NCBI GenBank assembly: GCA_024743115.1
Contig: JANSXC010000001.1
Coordinates: 491,628-555,627, forward strand
Length of the DNA: 64,000 nucleotides
DNA from: a bacterium
GTDB taxonomy: Bacteria; Planctomycetota; UBA1135; UBA2386
Reading direction: 5' to 3'
The stretch's first letter is position 1; each line of letters begins with the position of its first letter. Below the pieces are notes generated by a model. That model was not told the origin of the DNA. It did not search any database and saw nothing but the letters and a program-made list of their open reading frames with translations. Below, piece after piece: positions 52,504-61,121 of the stretch. A program made the position numbers and the translations under genes.

Positions 52504-52775
52504 GGGCGGGATTTCGGGGCTTCGATTCTGGGCCCGTGAGCCCGGCCGTCAACACCGTCGCGCGCAGTTGCCGTTGCGCCGGCAATCTCTCAATGATGCC
52601 GGAGCCCATGGTCGAGAGTTCCCAAGGAAGTCTCCACAGCTCGAACCCGCCGTTGAGGCCACGACTCGCCAATCCCACCGCGCTTTCCTGGTGCGGCACG
52701 AGTTGGCGTGGCGTAGCCTCCAGCCTGCGGTTTTTTCGTTCTCAGAAATCCAAACGTCCGTAGGGAGGTATCACC

Positions 52776-54956
52776 TTGACGTCGCAGCGTTCAGCGGCCA
52801 TCCGGTCCATTGCCACGAAACGCCCGGTCGCGATTTCGACCGAGGGGCGCAGCCAGCTGCCCGAGCTCTTCGGTGCGAACGTCTTTGGTCTCGACCAGAT
52901 GCGGACCCGTCTGCCCGAGAGTGCCTATTCGGGTCTGCGCTCGTGCATGGAGCGCGGCGACGAACTCGATCCGGCCTTGGCCGACCAGGTGGCCACGGCG
53001 ATGAAGGAGTGGGCCGTCGAGCGCGGCGCGACGCACTTCACGCACTGGTTCCAGCCGATGACCGGCGCGACGGCCGAGAAGCATGACAGCTTTGCGAACC
53101 TCGTCGACGGTCGACTCCTCATGGAGTTCGACGGCAAGGCGCTGATCAAGGGTGAGCCCGACGCGAGTTCGTTCCCGAGCGGCGGCCTGCGCGCCACGTT
53201 CGAGGCGCGCGGTTACACCGCGTGGGATCCGACATCGCCCGCGTTCATTCGCGAGACGACCAACGGCGTGACGTTGTGCGTGCCGACCGCGTTCTGCTCG
53301 TGGACGGGTGAGGCGTTGGATGAGAAGACGCCGCTGCTGCGGTCCGCGGATGCGCTGAATCGCGAGGCGATCCGCCTGCTGCGGCTGCTCGGCGACGACC
53401 GCGTCGGCTTCGTCTACCCGACGCTGGGTTGCGAGCAGGAGTACTTCCTCATCGATCGTGACCTCTATCTGTTGCGGCCCGACCTCGTTGCGACGGGTCG
53501 CACGGTGTTCGGCGCGCGACCGCCCAAGGGTCAGGAGCTCGAGGATCACTACTTCGGTTCGATCCAGCCGCGCGTGCTCGCGTTCATGCAGGAGTCCGAG
53601 TTCGAACTCTGGAAGCTCGGCGTGCCGATCAAGACGCGTCACAACGAGGTGGCGCCGAGTCAGTACGAGGTCGCGCCGATCTTCGAGCGCACGACCGTCG
53701 CAACGGATCACAACATGCTCTGCATGGAGGTGCTCAAGCAGGTCGCGGGTCGGCACGGGTTCTACTGCCTGCTGCACGAGAAGCCCTACGCGGGCATCAA
53801 TGGTTCGGGCAAGCACAACAACTGGTCGATGTCGACCGACACGGGGGAGAACCTGCTCGAACCCGGCAAGTCGCCCGAGGAGAACATGCGCTTCATCGTG
53901 CTGCTCGCCGCGATCCTGCGCGCGGTCGACCTGCACGCCGATTTGCTGCGCATCACGATCGCGGGCGCCGGCAACGACCATCGCCTCGGCGCCAACGAAG
54001 CGCCGCCGGCCATCCTGTCCGTCTACCTCGGCGAGCAGCTCATGGACGTCATGGACGGCATGATCGCGGGCACCGGCAAGGGCAGCGATCGCAAGGGCGA
54101 GCAGATGCAGCTCGGCGTCGAGTCGCTGCCGCCACTGCCACGCGATGCTACCGATCGCAACCGCACCTCGCCGTTCGCATTCACGGGCAACAAGTTCGAG
54201 TTCCGCGCCGTCGGCAGCAGCCAGGGCGTCGCGAAGCCGAACGCCGTGCTCAATGCGATCGTCGCCGACTCGCTGGCCTGGGTGTCGGACGAGATCGAGC
54301 GGCTGAAGTCCGACAAGGGTGTCGACGCGGCGGTGAGTCAGGTCGTCGCTGAGCTCTTCAAGGCGCACAAGCGCGTCGTGTTCAACGGCAACGGCTACTC
54401 CGAGGAGTGGCACGCCGAGGCCGAGAGCCGCGGTCTGCCGAACCTGAAGAACTCCGTTGATGCCATCGCGCAGTTCAACGCCAAGAAGAACGTCGAGTTG
54501 TTCGAGCGCGTCGGCGTGTTGACCGCGAAGGAGACCGAGTCGCGGCGCAACATCATGTTCGAGAGCTACTGCAAGACGATCGCCGTCGAGGCCCAGAGCG
54601 CGCTGTCGCTCGGCCGCACGATGATCCTGCCCGCGGCGCAGCGCACGCAGCTCGCGGTCGCGCAGAGCGTCGCCGCGGCCAAGGCGGCCGGACTCGAAGT
54701 CAAGGCGCAGGCCCGTCGCCTCGAACACCTCACGGCCACGATCGAATGCATGATCGACGCCATCGATGAACTCGCGGCGCAGTTCGAGCGCGCCGAGGAG
54801 TTCGAGGGCTCCGAGCACGAGCACGCGAAGCTGTATCGTGATCACGTCTTCGTGGCGATGAATCGACTGCGCGAACACGCCGACGTTCTCGAGACGTTGG
54901 TCGACGACCAGGACTGGTCGTTGCCCAAGTATCGGGAGATGTTGTTCTTGCTCTAG
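52776..54956 (+). CDS. glnN: Type III glutamine synthetase
   Basis: The 726-residue enzyme has the length and sequence of class III glutamine synthetase (GlnN), which joins ammonia to glutamate using ATP in the cytoplasm. Diagnostic parts are '[20 protein letters not shown]', '[21 protein letters not shown]', '[13 protein letters not shown]', '[19 protein letters not shown]', '[25 protein letters not shown]' and '[20 protein letters not shown]'. The start is TTG at 52776, set by GGGAGG seven bases upstream. No other glutamine synthetase is in the window. The last codons form the left arm of a 27-bp inverted repeat that covers the stop codon. Confidence 0.97.
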   Translation: MTSQRSAAIRSIATKRPVAISTEGRSQLPELFGANVFGLDQMRTRLPESAYSGLRSCMERGDELDPALADQVATAMKEWAVERGATHFTHWFQPMTGATAEKHDSFANLVDGRLLMEFDGKALIKGEPDASSFPSGGLRATFEARGYTAWDPTSPAFIRETTNGVTLCVPTAFCSWTGEALDEKTPLLRSADALNREAIRLLRLLGDDRVGFVYPTLGCEQEYFLIDRDLYLLRPDLVATGRTVFGARPPKGQELEDHYFGSIQPRVLAFMQESEFELWKLGVPIKTRHNEVAPSQYEVAPIFERTTVATDHNMLCMEVLKQVAGRHGFYCLLHEKPYAGINGSGKHNNWSMSTDTGENLLEPGKSPEENMRFIVLLAAILRAVDLHADLLRITIAGAGNDHRLGANEAPPAILSVYLGEQLMDVMDGMIAGTGKGSDRKGEQMQLGVESLPPLPRDATDRNRTSPFAFTGNKFEFRAVGSSQGVAKPNAVLNAIVADSLAWVSDEIERLKSDKGVDAAVSQVVAELFKAHKRVVFNGNGYSEEWHAEAESRGLPNLKNSVDAIAQFNAKKNVELFERVGVLTAKETESRRNIMFESYCKTIAVEAQSALSLGRTMILPAAQRTQLAVAQSVAAAKAAGLEVKAQARRLEHLTATIECMIDAIDELAAQFERAEEFEGSEHEHAKLYRDHVFVAMNRLREHADVLETLVDDQDWSLPKYREMLFLL

Positions 54957-54984
54957 CGAGCAAGAACAACAGCACCCGATACTT
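54927..54984 (+). terminator. 27-bp inverted repeat over the glnN stop codon
   Basis: Arms 54927-54953 and 54958-54984 are complementary at 25 of 27 positions, with a 4-nt loop TAGC. The left arm is coding sequence for the last nine residues of glutamine synthetase, so the right arm is an inverted copy of the gene's 3' end. CTTTCCGTTCTTC follows. It probably terminates transcription or protects the mRNA 3' end. Confidence 0.8.
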
Positions 54985-55275
54985 TCCGTTCTTCGCTCGC
55001 GGCTCGGCGACCGCCGGAGACGGCGAGGAAGCCCGTTGGCGCCGGCACGCCGCGGCGGGGGAGGCTAGGGCGCTTTGCGCCCGTGCCTCCGGCAGAGGGG
55101 CTGGGTTTTTTTGGGGTGCGGGAAGGGGGGGCTGGCGGGCGCGGCCCAGGGGGGCGCGGTCGGCAGCCGCGACACTTCTTGGCGTTCGCTCGGTCGGGGC
55201 GCGGTGCGGCAGGGCGTGCATGCGATCTTGCCGCCTTGGGGAATACCGGGATAAGGACGGCGTCGGAGGGGCGTG
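54985..55275. other. Intergenic region with repeat A and G-rich tract
   Basis: No ORF is supported. It contains palindromic repeat A (55038-55092), then a T7 run and a G-rich tract with runs of four to seven G (about 55104-55160), then the promoter and ribosome binding site of the lipoprotein at 55276. Confidence 0.6.
55038..55092 (+). repeat. 55-bp palindromic repeat, copy A
   Basis: It consists of GGCGCCGGCACG, an 11-nt spacer and a hairpin of GGAGGC and GGGCG paired with CGCCC and GCCTCC (loop CTTTG, one 2x2 internal mismatch). Copy B at 57885-57939 is the same element on the other strand, with 46 of 55 positions identical. This looks like an extragenic palindromic repeat family. Confidence 0.75.
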
Positions 55276-55611
55276 ATGCGCTCTCTGTCGGTGGTGGTTC
55301 TGGTGGCTCTGCTTGGCGGCTGCAGTGTGACGGCTTCCGGTCGTGGTGATGACGCGGTGGTGGGGCCGCGGTTCGTCGAGCCCGAGCGGTTGGCGGCTGG
55401 GGACTGGGTCGACGAGAATGACGTGATCACGACGATGCGGCTGCGGTTCGTGTCGGCGGCGGCTGTGCAGGGGCGGTTGGAGGACGCGGCGCGCGTGCCG
55501 GCGGGAGTGCGGGTGGCCTGGGTCGGCGATGGCAGCGCGATGATCGTGCAGGGGCCGGGGCGCGACGTTGCCGCGGTGGTTGCGGACGTGCAGGCGTTCG
55601 ACGTGCGCTGA
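55276..55611 (+). CDS. Lipoprotein resembling one secretin N-domain
   Basis: ATG 55276 follows GGAGGGG and is preferred over GTG 55273. The 111-residue product has a lipoprotein signal (MRSLSVVVLVALLGGC-SVT). Its last ~60 residues read 'TTMRLRFVSAAAVQGRLEDAARVPAGVRVAWVGDGSAMIVQGPGRDVAAVVADVQAFDV', with the order helix-strand-strand-helix and the 'L-V-G...V..V...V...D' ending of secretin N1/NolW domains. A lone N-domain with a lipid anchor is unusual; it could help the GspD secretin encoded at 61-63.5 kb, or be a relic. The family call is tentative. Confidence 0.6.
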   Translation: MRSLSVVVLVALLGGCSVTASGRGDDAVVGPRFVEPERLAAGDWVDENDVITTMRLRFVSAAAVQGRLEDAARVPAGVRVAWVGDGSAMIVQGPGRDVAAVVADVQAFDVR

Positions 55612-55623
55612 GCGTGTCGGCGG

Positions 55624-55642
55624 GGTGCCGGGTCGGGGCACC
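55624..55642 (+). terminator. Short hairpin after the N-domain lipoprotein
   Basis: GGTGCC and GGCACC pair over 6 bp around a 7-nt loop, 12 bp after the stop codon at 55611. There is no T-run, so the call is weak. Confidence 0.3.
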
Positions 55643-55805
55643 TGATTGCGGTGGCCGGTGTTCGGAATCACCACAGGGTCGGCGTCGGGGTGCCTCGAAT
55701 CGGGACGGGGCGTTTCGGTGGCGCTACAGGCGGGGTCGCGGTTGGCCGATAGCGAAGAGTCTCGGAATGCCGCTCGGGAGTCGGTGGCAGGGGACGGTGC
55801 GGCCA

Positions 55806-57035
55806 ATGAACGACAAGCAGAACGTTTCTCTTCGGTCCGTCGATGGTGCTGCGGCTGAGCGCGGGACGGCGCTGATCCTGGCGTTGATCTTCACGGTCGT
55901 CGTATTGGGGATCGTGCTGACCGGGGCGATCGTGCTGCAGTCCAACCGGCAGCAGACCAAGCTCGTGTTTGCGCGAGATGCACAGGCGATGCAGATCGCG
56001 CGCGCCGGCCTGACGGAGGCGCGGAGCTGGCTCAACCGGCAGGTCTCGCAGCCCGTGGTCGCGTTCGAGCCGGTGCGTGATCTGTTGTCGTCGCCGCAGG
56101 TGCTCGACACGATCGATCCCGACATCGGTATCGTGCGTGAGTTCCAGGTCGCGGGTCAGGTCTGGGCGCGCTACGAGGTCTGGAAGGAGTGGGCCGCCGA
56201 CCCCGATCCGGTGCGTGCGGCCAAACGCGCGCAGTGGCAGTGTCGTGATATCTCGTCGCTGCGTTCGGCGAGCGGCATGGGGGCCGCGTGGCGGTTGTCG
56301 TGCATGGGCTACGTCTACGAGCGGCTCGATGGCGGCGCGGACTTCGACACCCAGCCGAATCGCGTCATCGCGAGTCAGCTGCTCGACATGGAGGTGCAGC
56401 GCCTGATCCTGCAGATTCCGGGGCAGGCAGCGGTCAACGTGCGCACGGGCGGCACGTGCTACATCAACAACAAGGGGCAGGTAATCGGCGGCGGCACGGC
56501 GGCGGGGATTTACTACGTCGCTGGTTCGGGCACGCCGAGCGGTGGCTCGCGGATCACCGGCACGCCGTCGCTGGCGTCGACGACGACCTACGACGACAGC
56601 TACGAGACGGTGTTCAGCGTGTCCCTCGCCGAACTCAAGGCCATGGCGTCGATGGTGCTATCCGACCTGTCGGCGTTTCCGGACCCGGTGCCCGATAGTT
56701 CGCTCATCGTGATCGATGCGAGCTCGGTCACGTTCGACAGTAGCACGCCCCTCAAGGGCAACGGCATCGTCGTCATCGACGGCAACGCGACGATCGCAGC
56801 CGGCAGCCTCTCGAACTTCTCCGGCTTCCTGTTCGTGAACGGCAACTTCACGATGTATGCACCGTCGGACATCCGCGGCGCGGTCGTCACCACCGGCAGC
56901 ATGACCGTACAAGGCGCCGCCGACTACTCGACGATCACCTACGACGAGGACGTCCTGAACACGCTGCGCCAGAACTTCGGCAGCTACAATATCTCGCGCG
57001 CCTACCACCGCCGCCTGGAAGAAGAAGAGAACTAG
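55806..57035 (+). CDS. PilX-like pilus assembly protein
   Basis: I start at ATG 55806 (MNDKQNVSLRSVDGAAAERGTALILALIF), which places the characteristic N-terminus 'RGTALILALIFTVVVLGIVLTGAIVLQSNRQQTKLVFARDAQAMQIARAGLTEARSWL' near residue 19; the ORF-track start at 55614 is too far upstream. The pattern, a Gly before a single hydrophobic helix and then a long helix with 'A..iA.AGLTEA', is that of PilX/PilX_N proteins that join minor pseudopilins. The 409-residue length is greater than usual. The end is a beta-helix-like repeat ('GNGIVVIDGNATIAAGSLSNFSGFLFVNGNFTMYAPSDIRGAVVTTGSMTVQG'). It is close to the gspD-E-F genes but transcribed towards them. Confidence 0.8.
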   Translation: MNDKQNVSLRSVDGAAAERGTALILALIFTVVVLGIVLTGAIVLQSNRQQTKLVFARDAQAMQIARAGLTEARSWLNRQVSQPVVAFEPVRDLLSSPQVLDTIDPDIGIVREFQVAGQVWARYEVWKEWAADPDPVRAAKRAQWQCRDISSLRSASGMGAAWRLSCMGYVYERLDGGADFDTQPNRVIASQLLDMEVQRLILQIPGQAAVNVRTGGTCYINNKGQVIGGGTAAGIYYVAGSGTPSGGSRITGTPSLASTTTYDDSYETVFSVSLAELKAMASMVLSDLSAFPDPVPDSSLIVIDASSVTFDSSTPLKGNGIVVIDGNATIAAGSLSNFSGFLFVNGNFTMYAPSDIRGAVVTTGSMTVQGAADYSTITYDEDVLNTLRQNFGSYNISRAYHRRLEEEEN

Positions 57036-57065
57036 CTGCGAGGACCGGCGCCGTGGGGAGGCGAT

Positions 57066-57084
57066 CTGCCTTCAATCGAGGCAG
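57066..57084. terminator. Hairpin over the lipoprotein stop codon, between convergent genes
   Basis: CTGCCT and AGGCAG pair over 6 bp around a 7-nt loop that includes the stop codon of the reverse lipoprotein gene. It could serve as a terminator for that gene and the PilX-like gene ending at 57035. Confidence 0.35.
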
Positions 57085-57398
57085 CGCAGCAGCTGCTCGA
57101 GACCACGTCCGATGAGGCCGAAGATCCCTTCGAAGACGGCGTCTCCGACGCCGTAGTCGTCGTCGTCTTCGTCGTCCTGCTCCTGATTCTGGACGCGCCG
57201 CTCTACCCCGCCGAACGGCGTCCATTCGATCCCACCCCGCGCGGACACCCCGCCGATCCGCATGTCCGCCCAACGCGGTAGCGGCTCCAACGCCGCCAAC
57301 TCGGCCAGCGAGACGGGATGAATGCCGATGCGCACGGAGCCATGCCCCAGGCACCCTCCCAGCCCGGCGAGGGCGACCACGCACAAGACCCGAAGCAT
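57072..57398 (-). CDS. Small lipoprotein, paralogue 1
   Basis: The 108-residue product has a lipoprotein signal (MLRVLCVVALAGLGGC-LGH). The mature part begins with 'VRIGIHPVSLAELAALEPLPRWADMRIGGVSARGGIEW', closely matched by its neighbour at 57445-57795. A very acidic stretch (QNQEQDDEDDDDYGVGD) and a C-terminal amphipathic helix follow. I do not recognise the family. The two genes probably arose by tandem duplication and share direction. Confidence 0.72.
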   Translation of the reverse strand: MLRVLCVVALAGLGGCLGHGSVRIGIHPVSLAELAALEPLPRWADMRIGGVSARGGIEWTPFGGVERRVQNQEQDDEDDDDYGVGDAVFEGIFGLIGRGLEQLLRCLD

Positions 57399-57444
57399 GA
57401 CCCCTCAGCGTCAACCGCGGCCCTCGCGTTGCAGGTGATTCAGG

Positions 57445-57795
57445 CTAGCGGTGGCCTTGGCTCCGGTCGGTCAGGCACTTCAGCATGTGCGCGGTCAGGT
57501 AGGTAAGGCCGGTCCACGGCCCTGCGAACGTCGCATTGCTCGAACCTTCGGGGTCGCTGTGGAAGCTCGACACCGAAGCCGTCGCTGGCTGCCCGCCACC
57601 CGTACACCAGGCCCACTCCAACTCGGCTCCACCCTGCACCAGGTTCCCGTTGATCCGGACCTCTGGCCAGTGCGGCAGCACGCCCAAGCCCTCCAACTCG
57701 TTCAGCGACACCGGCTCAAACTCGACGCATACGAACCTGGGCCCCGTGGACCCGCCCAGCCCGGCCAGCAGGAAAGACCACAGAAATCGATGCAT
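57445..57795 (-). CDS. Small exported protein, paralogue 2, lipobox cysteine lost
   Basis: I start at ATG 57795 (MHRFLWSFLLAGLGGSTGP), which aligns with the start of paralogue 1; the ORF-track start at 57870 adds an Arg-rich extension. The 116-residue product shares 'FEPVSLNELEGLGVLPHWPEVRINGNLVQGGAELEW' with its neighbour. The lipobox Cys of paralogue 1 (LGGC) is Ser here (LGGS, TCC), so it should not be lipidated. The C-terminal half differs from paralogue 1 and contains 'TGGGQPATASVSSFHSDPEGSS'. Confidence 0.62.
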   Translation of the reverse strand: MHRFLWSFLLAGLGGSTGPRFVCVEFEPVSLNELEGLGVLPHWPEVRINGNLVQGGAELEWAWCTGGGQPATASVSSFHSDPEGSSNATFAGPWTGLTYLTAHMLKCLTDRSQGHR

Positions 57796-57884
57796 GCCCA
57801 ACGAGCGCAACCAGCCCCAGCAGCGTTGCAGTCGCCATGCGCGATGAGCCCTATCCAGAGCCAGACCCACGCCGTCTCAACCCC

Positions 57885-57939
57885 CCGGAGGCGTGGGCGC
57901 GAAGCGCCCCAGCCTCCTCCGTCGTTTCGTGCCGGCGCC
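57885..57939 (-). repeat. 55-bp palindromic repeat, copy B
   Basis: This is copy A (55038-55092) in opposite orientation, with the same spacing between GGCGCCGGCACG and the hairpin. The hairpin arms are fully conserved, while the loop and internal mismatch differ (CGAAG in place of CTTTG on the forward strand). It lies between the gspF end and the small exported gene at 57445-57795. Confidence 0.75.
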
Positions 57940-57987
57940 GGTTGCGTGAATCGCCCGAGTGCTAAACGCCGAGAAACGACGACAACG

Positions 57988-58063
57988 GCTGTTGCAGTTG
58001 TAGGAGGGTTGGTGGTCGCGGCCTCTCGGCCGCGTCCATCATCCCTTCTGCAACTGCAACAGC
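57988..58063 (-). terminator. Nested inverted repeats over the gspF stop codon
   Basis: Outer arms CAACTGCAACAGC (58051-58063) and GCTGTTGCAGTTG (57988-58000) match perfectly over 13 bp; the first is coding sequence near the gspF 3' end. Inside is a 7-bp hairpin, CGCGGCC-TCTC-GGCCGCG (58017-58034). No T-run follows. Probable terminator or mRNA 3' structure for the gsp operon. Confidence 0.6.
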
Positions 58064-59265
58064 GGCATGACGATCGCCACGACGATGCCGGCGACCACGA
58101 CCGCGAGCGCGACGATGATCAGCGGCTCGAGCACCGACGTCAGCTTCTGCGTGGCGAGGTCGACCTCTTCGTCGTAGCTCGTCGAGATGCGTTCGAGCAT
58201 CTCTTCGAGGTTGCCGGCCTGTTCACCGACGCCGACCATGTACGAGACCGTGGGGGGGAAGGCGCCCGACATCTTCATCGGCGTGGCGATGTCCGTGCCC
58301 TCGACGACGCGGTCGTGCACGTCTTGCAGTGCATTCTTCAGGACCTTGTTGTCGAGGACGTTCTTCGTGACGTTGATGGCCTGCAGGGCGGGGACGCCCG
58401 AGCGCAGCAGTGTCGCGAGCGTGATCGAGAAGCGTGCCATCGACTGCTTGCGCATCAGGTCGCCGAAGACCGGCACGCGCAGCTTGAAGCGATCCCAGAC
58501 CAGGCGGCCCTTGTCGCTGTTGATGAACAGCTGGAAGCCGATCGTCAGCAGCAGCATGCCGATCAGCACGATCAGCCAATAGTTGACCAGGAAGTCCGAC
58601 GCCGTGATCAGGATGTAGGTCGGCAGTGGCAGCTCTTCACCGCGGCCCTTGAGCAGCTGGGTCACGCGCGGAACGACGAACGTCATCAGAATCGCGACGA
58701 CGATCGCGCCGATGATCACCATGATCGTCGGGTAGATCAGCGCGGCGCCGACCTTGTTCTTGAGGCGGGTCTGGGCTTGCAGGAACTGGCTCAGTCGCAC
58801 GAGCACCTTGTCCAGGGCGCCTGATGACTCGCCAGCCTTGACCATGTTGGAGTAGAGATCGGTGAAGTAGCCGGGGTGCTGCAGCACCGCGTCACCGAAC
58901 GGCATGCCCTGGGTGACCTTCTCGCGAATGTCGCGGAACGTCGCCTCGATCTTCTTGTCCGGGGCCTGCTCAATGATCATCCGCAGCGCTTCGGCGAGCG
59001 GAATGCCGGCCTGCAGGAGCGAGGCGAGCTGGCGCGTGACCGCGCCGACCTGCTCCATGCGCTGCTTGTTCGGCGATTCGACGCCGGTCACGCCGCGGAT
59101 CTGAACCGCGCCCTTTTTCTTCTTCTTGCGCGACTCCTTGATGTCCGTGACGAACAGGGCGTCTTTCTTGAGCTTCTGCCGAGCGTCCCGCGCGGTGTCG
59201 GCGTCGATGATCCCGCGCTTCACCTTGTTGGCGGAGTCGATCGCTTTGTATTCGAAGATCGGCAT
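58039..59265 (-). CDS. gspF: Type II secretion inner-membrane platform protein GspF
   Basis: The 408-residue product has the GspF/PilC start 'MPIFEYKAIDSANKVKRGIIDADTARDARQKLKKDALFVTDIKE' and two T2SSF domains. The first shows 'RQLASLLQAGIPLAEALRMIIEQ' and 'MPFGDAVLQHPGYFTDLYSNMVKAGESSGALDKVLVRLSQFL'; the second shows 'FSITLATLLRSGVPALQAINVTKNVLDN' and 'MVGVGEQAGNLEEMLERISTSYDEEV'. Membrane helices lie around 170-195, 220-240 and near the C-terminus. GspF forms the inner-membrane platform that couples the GspE ATPase to pseudopilus growth. It follows gspE after 56 bp and is last in the operon. Confidence 0.96.
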   Translation of the reverse strand: MPIFEYKAIDSANKVKRGIIDADTARDARQKLKKDALFVTDIKESRKKKKKGAVQIRGVTGVESPNKQRMEQVGAVTRQLASLLQAGIPLAEALRMIIEQAPDKKIEATFRDIREKVTQGMPFGDAVLQHPGYFTDLYSNMVKAGESSGALDKVLVRLSQFLQAQTRLKNKVGAALIYPTIMVIIGAIVVAILMTFVVPRVTQLLKGRGEELPLPTYILITASDFLVNYWLIVLIGMLLLTIGFQLFINSDKGRLVWDRFKLRVPVFGDLMRKQSMARFSITLATLLRSGVPALQAINVTKNVLDNKVLKNALQDVHDRVVEGTDIATPMKMSGAFPPTVSYMVGVGEQAGNLEEMLERISTSYDEEVDLATQKLTSVLEPLIIVALAVVVAGIVVAIVMPLLQLQKG

Positions 59266-59321
59266 GCGGAACGAATCGGGGAGTCAGGCGGCGGCCGGTG
59301 GCAGAACAGGTGGGTCAGCTG

Positions 59322-61073
59322 TCAGACTACGTCGAGCTGGGTGACGCGCACGACTTCATCCGGCGTCGTGAGGCCCTGGAGCAGCTTCTTCACGCCGTTC
59401 ATGCGCAGCGTGCCGAGGCCGCGTTCGATGGCGCCACGCTTGATCTCGCTCGCGGTGGCCTTCGTGACGACCTGGTTCTGGATCGCGGGGTCGATCGGCA
59501 TGACCTCGTAGATCGCCGTGCGGCCCGCGAAGCCGGAGTTGAAGCACTCGTCACAGCCCTTGCCGACCCAGAGCTTGCCGTCAGGGAACTGGTCGGGCGT
59601 GAGCTTGAGATCCTCGAGCACGTAGCGCTGCTTCTGGTCGGGCTCGACGGTCTCCTTGCAGTTGGGGCAGATCGTGCGCAGCAGGCGCTGGGCGATGACG
59701 AGCAGCAGCGACGAACTCACGAGGTAGGGTTCGAGGCCGATGTCGATCAGGCGGGTGATCGTCGATGCCGAGTCGTTGGTGTGAACCGTCGAGAACACCA
59801 GGTGGCCCGTGAGCGCGGCGCGAATCGCGATGTCGGCGGTCTCGGCGTCACGCACCTCACCGACCATCATCACGTCCGGGTCCTGACGCAGGAACGAGCG
59901 CAGGCCCGCAGCGAACGTCAGTCCCTTCTTGGTGTTGACCTGCACCTGACTGATGCCGTCGAGGTTGTATTCGACCGGGTCCTCGATGGTCAGGATATTG
60001 AGGTCCGGCGCATTGATCGCGTCGAGGCACGCGTAGAGCGTCGTCGTCTTGCCCGAGCCCGTCGGGCCGGTGACGAAGATGATGCCGTGCGAGTAGTTGA
60101 TGTAGCGTTCGATCGAACGCAGTTCCTCCTCCTCGAGGCCGATCTGGTCGAGCGAGTAGACCTTGCTCGTCTTGTCGAGGATACGAAACACGATGCGTTC
60201 GCCGCCCGCGACGGGGACCGTGCTGATACGAACGTCGACATCGCCGTCACCGATGCGGATCGCGGCGCGGCCGTCCTGCGGCAGGCGGCGCTCGGCGATG
60301 TCCATCTTGCCCATGACCTTGACGCGCGACACGATCGCCTCCTGCGCGCGCTTCGGGATCGACTCCATGTCGTAGAGCACGCCGTCGATGCGCATGCGTA
60401 CCTGCACGCGATCGGCGTAGGGCTGCAGATGGATGTCCGAGGCGCGCAGCTTGAGCGCCTGGAACAGCAGCATGTTGACCAGCTTGATGACCGGCGCCTT
60501 GTTGGCATCGAGGAGGTCTTCCGACTCCTGGATGTTTTCGGCGATGCTGACGATGTCGGTGTCCTTGACGTCCTGCAGCGCCTCGTCGACCCCGTCCGCC
60601 TTGTGGCGGTAGGCGCGGTTGATGAGGTTGGCCACCTCGCTGCGGATCGCGAGGACGGCTTCGACCTCGCGGCCGAGCATCGTCGCGAGGTCGTCCATCG
60701 GCTGGACTTCGAGCGGACGATTGGTCGCGACCTTCACGACCGCACCGTCCTCCTCGATTGCGACGAGGCCGTGCGTGCGCGCGAACTGCACCGGCACGTG
60801 CTGGATGAAGTCGCCGGGCACGTTGGCACCGTCGAGGCTCTTCCGGAACTCCAGGCCGAGGAACTCCGAGAACAGCTCGAGGCACTTGCTCTCGCCGAGC
60901 ATGTTCTTCTGGATCAGGATCTGATCGAGCTGTTGGCCGGTCTCGCGTTCGGCCAGCAGGGCCTCGTCGATCTGCGCCTGGCTCAAGCCGGCGCGGCGCA
61001 GGAAACCTTCACGGATCCGATCGTTCGATCCCGCGATCGCGGAGAAGTCGGGGCTGACTGGAGTTTCGGTCAT
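59322..61073 (-). CDS. gspE: Type II secretion/type IV pilus ATPase GspE
   Basis: I use ATG 61073 (583 aa) rather than TTG 61079. The N-terminal ~150 residues form an MshEN-like domain ('LLAERETGQQLDQILIQKNMLGE', 'LGLEFRKSL'). The ATPase has Walker A GPTGSGKTT (336-344), Asp box 'ILTIEDPVEY', Walker B 'DVMMVGEVRDAETADIAIRAALTGHLVFSTVHTN' and a C4 zinc site (CPNC 469-472, CDEC 507-510). These are all standard for GspE/PilB hexamers that power pseudopilus or pilus extension. It lies 48 bp after gspD and 56 bp before gspF. Confidence 0.97.
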   Translation of the reverse strand: MTETPVSPDFSAIAGSNDRIREGFLRRAGLSQAQIDEALLAERETGQQLDQILIQKNMLGESKCLELFSEFLGLEFRKSLDGANVPGDFIQHVPVQFARTHGLVAIEEDGAVVKVATNRPLEVQPMDDLATMLGREVEAVLAIRSEVANLINRAYRHKADGVDEALQDVKDTDIVSIAENIQESEDLLDANKAPVIKLVNMLLFQALKLRASDIHLQPYADRVQVRMRIDGVLYDMESIPKRAQEAIVSRVKVMGKMDIAERRLPQDGRAAIRIGDGDVDVRISTVPVAGGERIVFRILDKTSKVYSLDQIGLEEEELRSIERYINYSHGIIFVTGPTGSGKTTTLYACLDAINAPDLNILTIEDPVEYNLDGISQVQVNTKKGLTFAAGLRSFLRQDPDVMMVGEVRDAETADIAIRAALTGHLVFSTVHTNDSASTITRLIDIGLEPYLVSSSLLLVIAQRLLRTICPNCKETVEPDQKQRYVLEDLKLTPDQFPDGKLWVGKGCDECFNSGFAGRTAIYEVMPIDPAIQNQVVTKATASEIKRGAIERGLGTLRMNGVKKLLQGLTTPDEVVRVTQLDVV

Positions 61074-61121
61074 GGCCAATGAGTGGCGGTTGGTCGGGTC
61101 CGGCGAGCGGTGTCGGTAAGC

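Noticed and set aside
52710-52735. Possible sigma-54 promoter (GGCAC...GC) upstream of glutamine synthetase
   Set aside because: The spacing between the GG and GC elements is one base short of the required value.
52791-54878. Reverse ORF of 695 residues
   Set aside because: Antisense of glutamine synthetase.
55104-55160. G-rich tract as a functional G-quadruplex
   Set aside because: Runs of G are present, but spacing is irregular and the whole region is G-rich; no support beyond composition.
59298-61082. Forward ORF of 594 residues
   Set aside because: Antisense of gspE, whose Walker and zinc motifs are intact.
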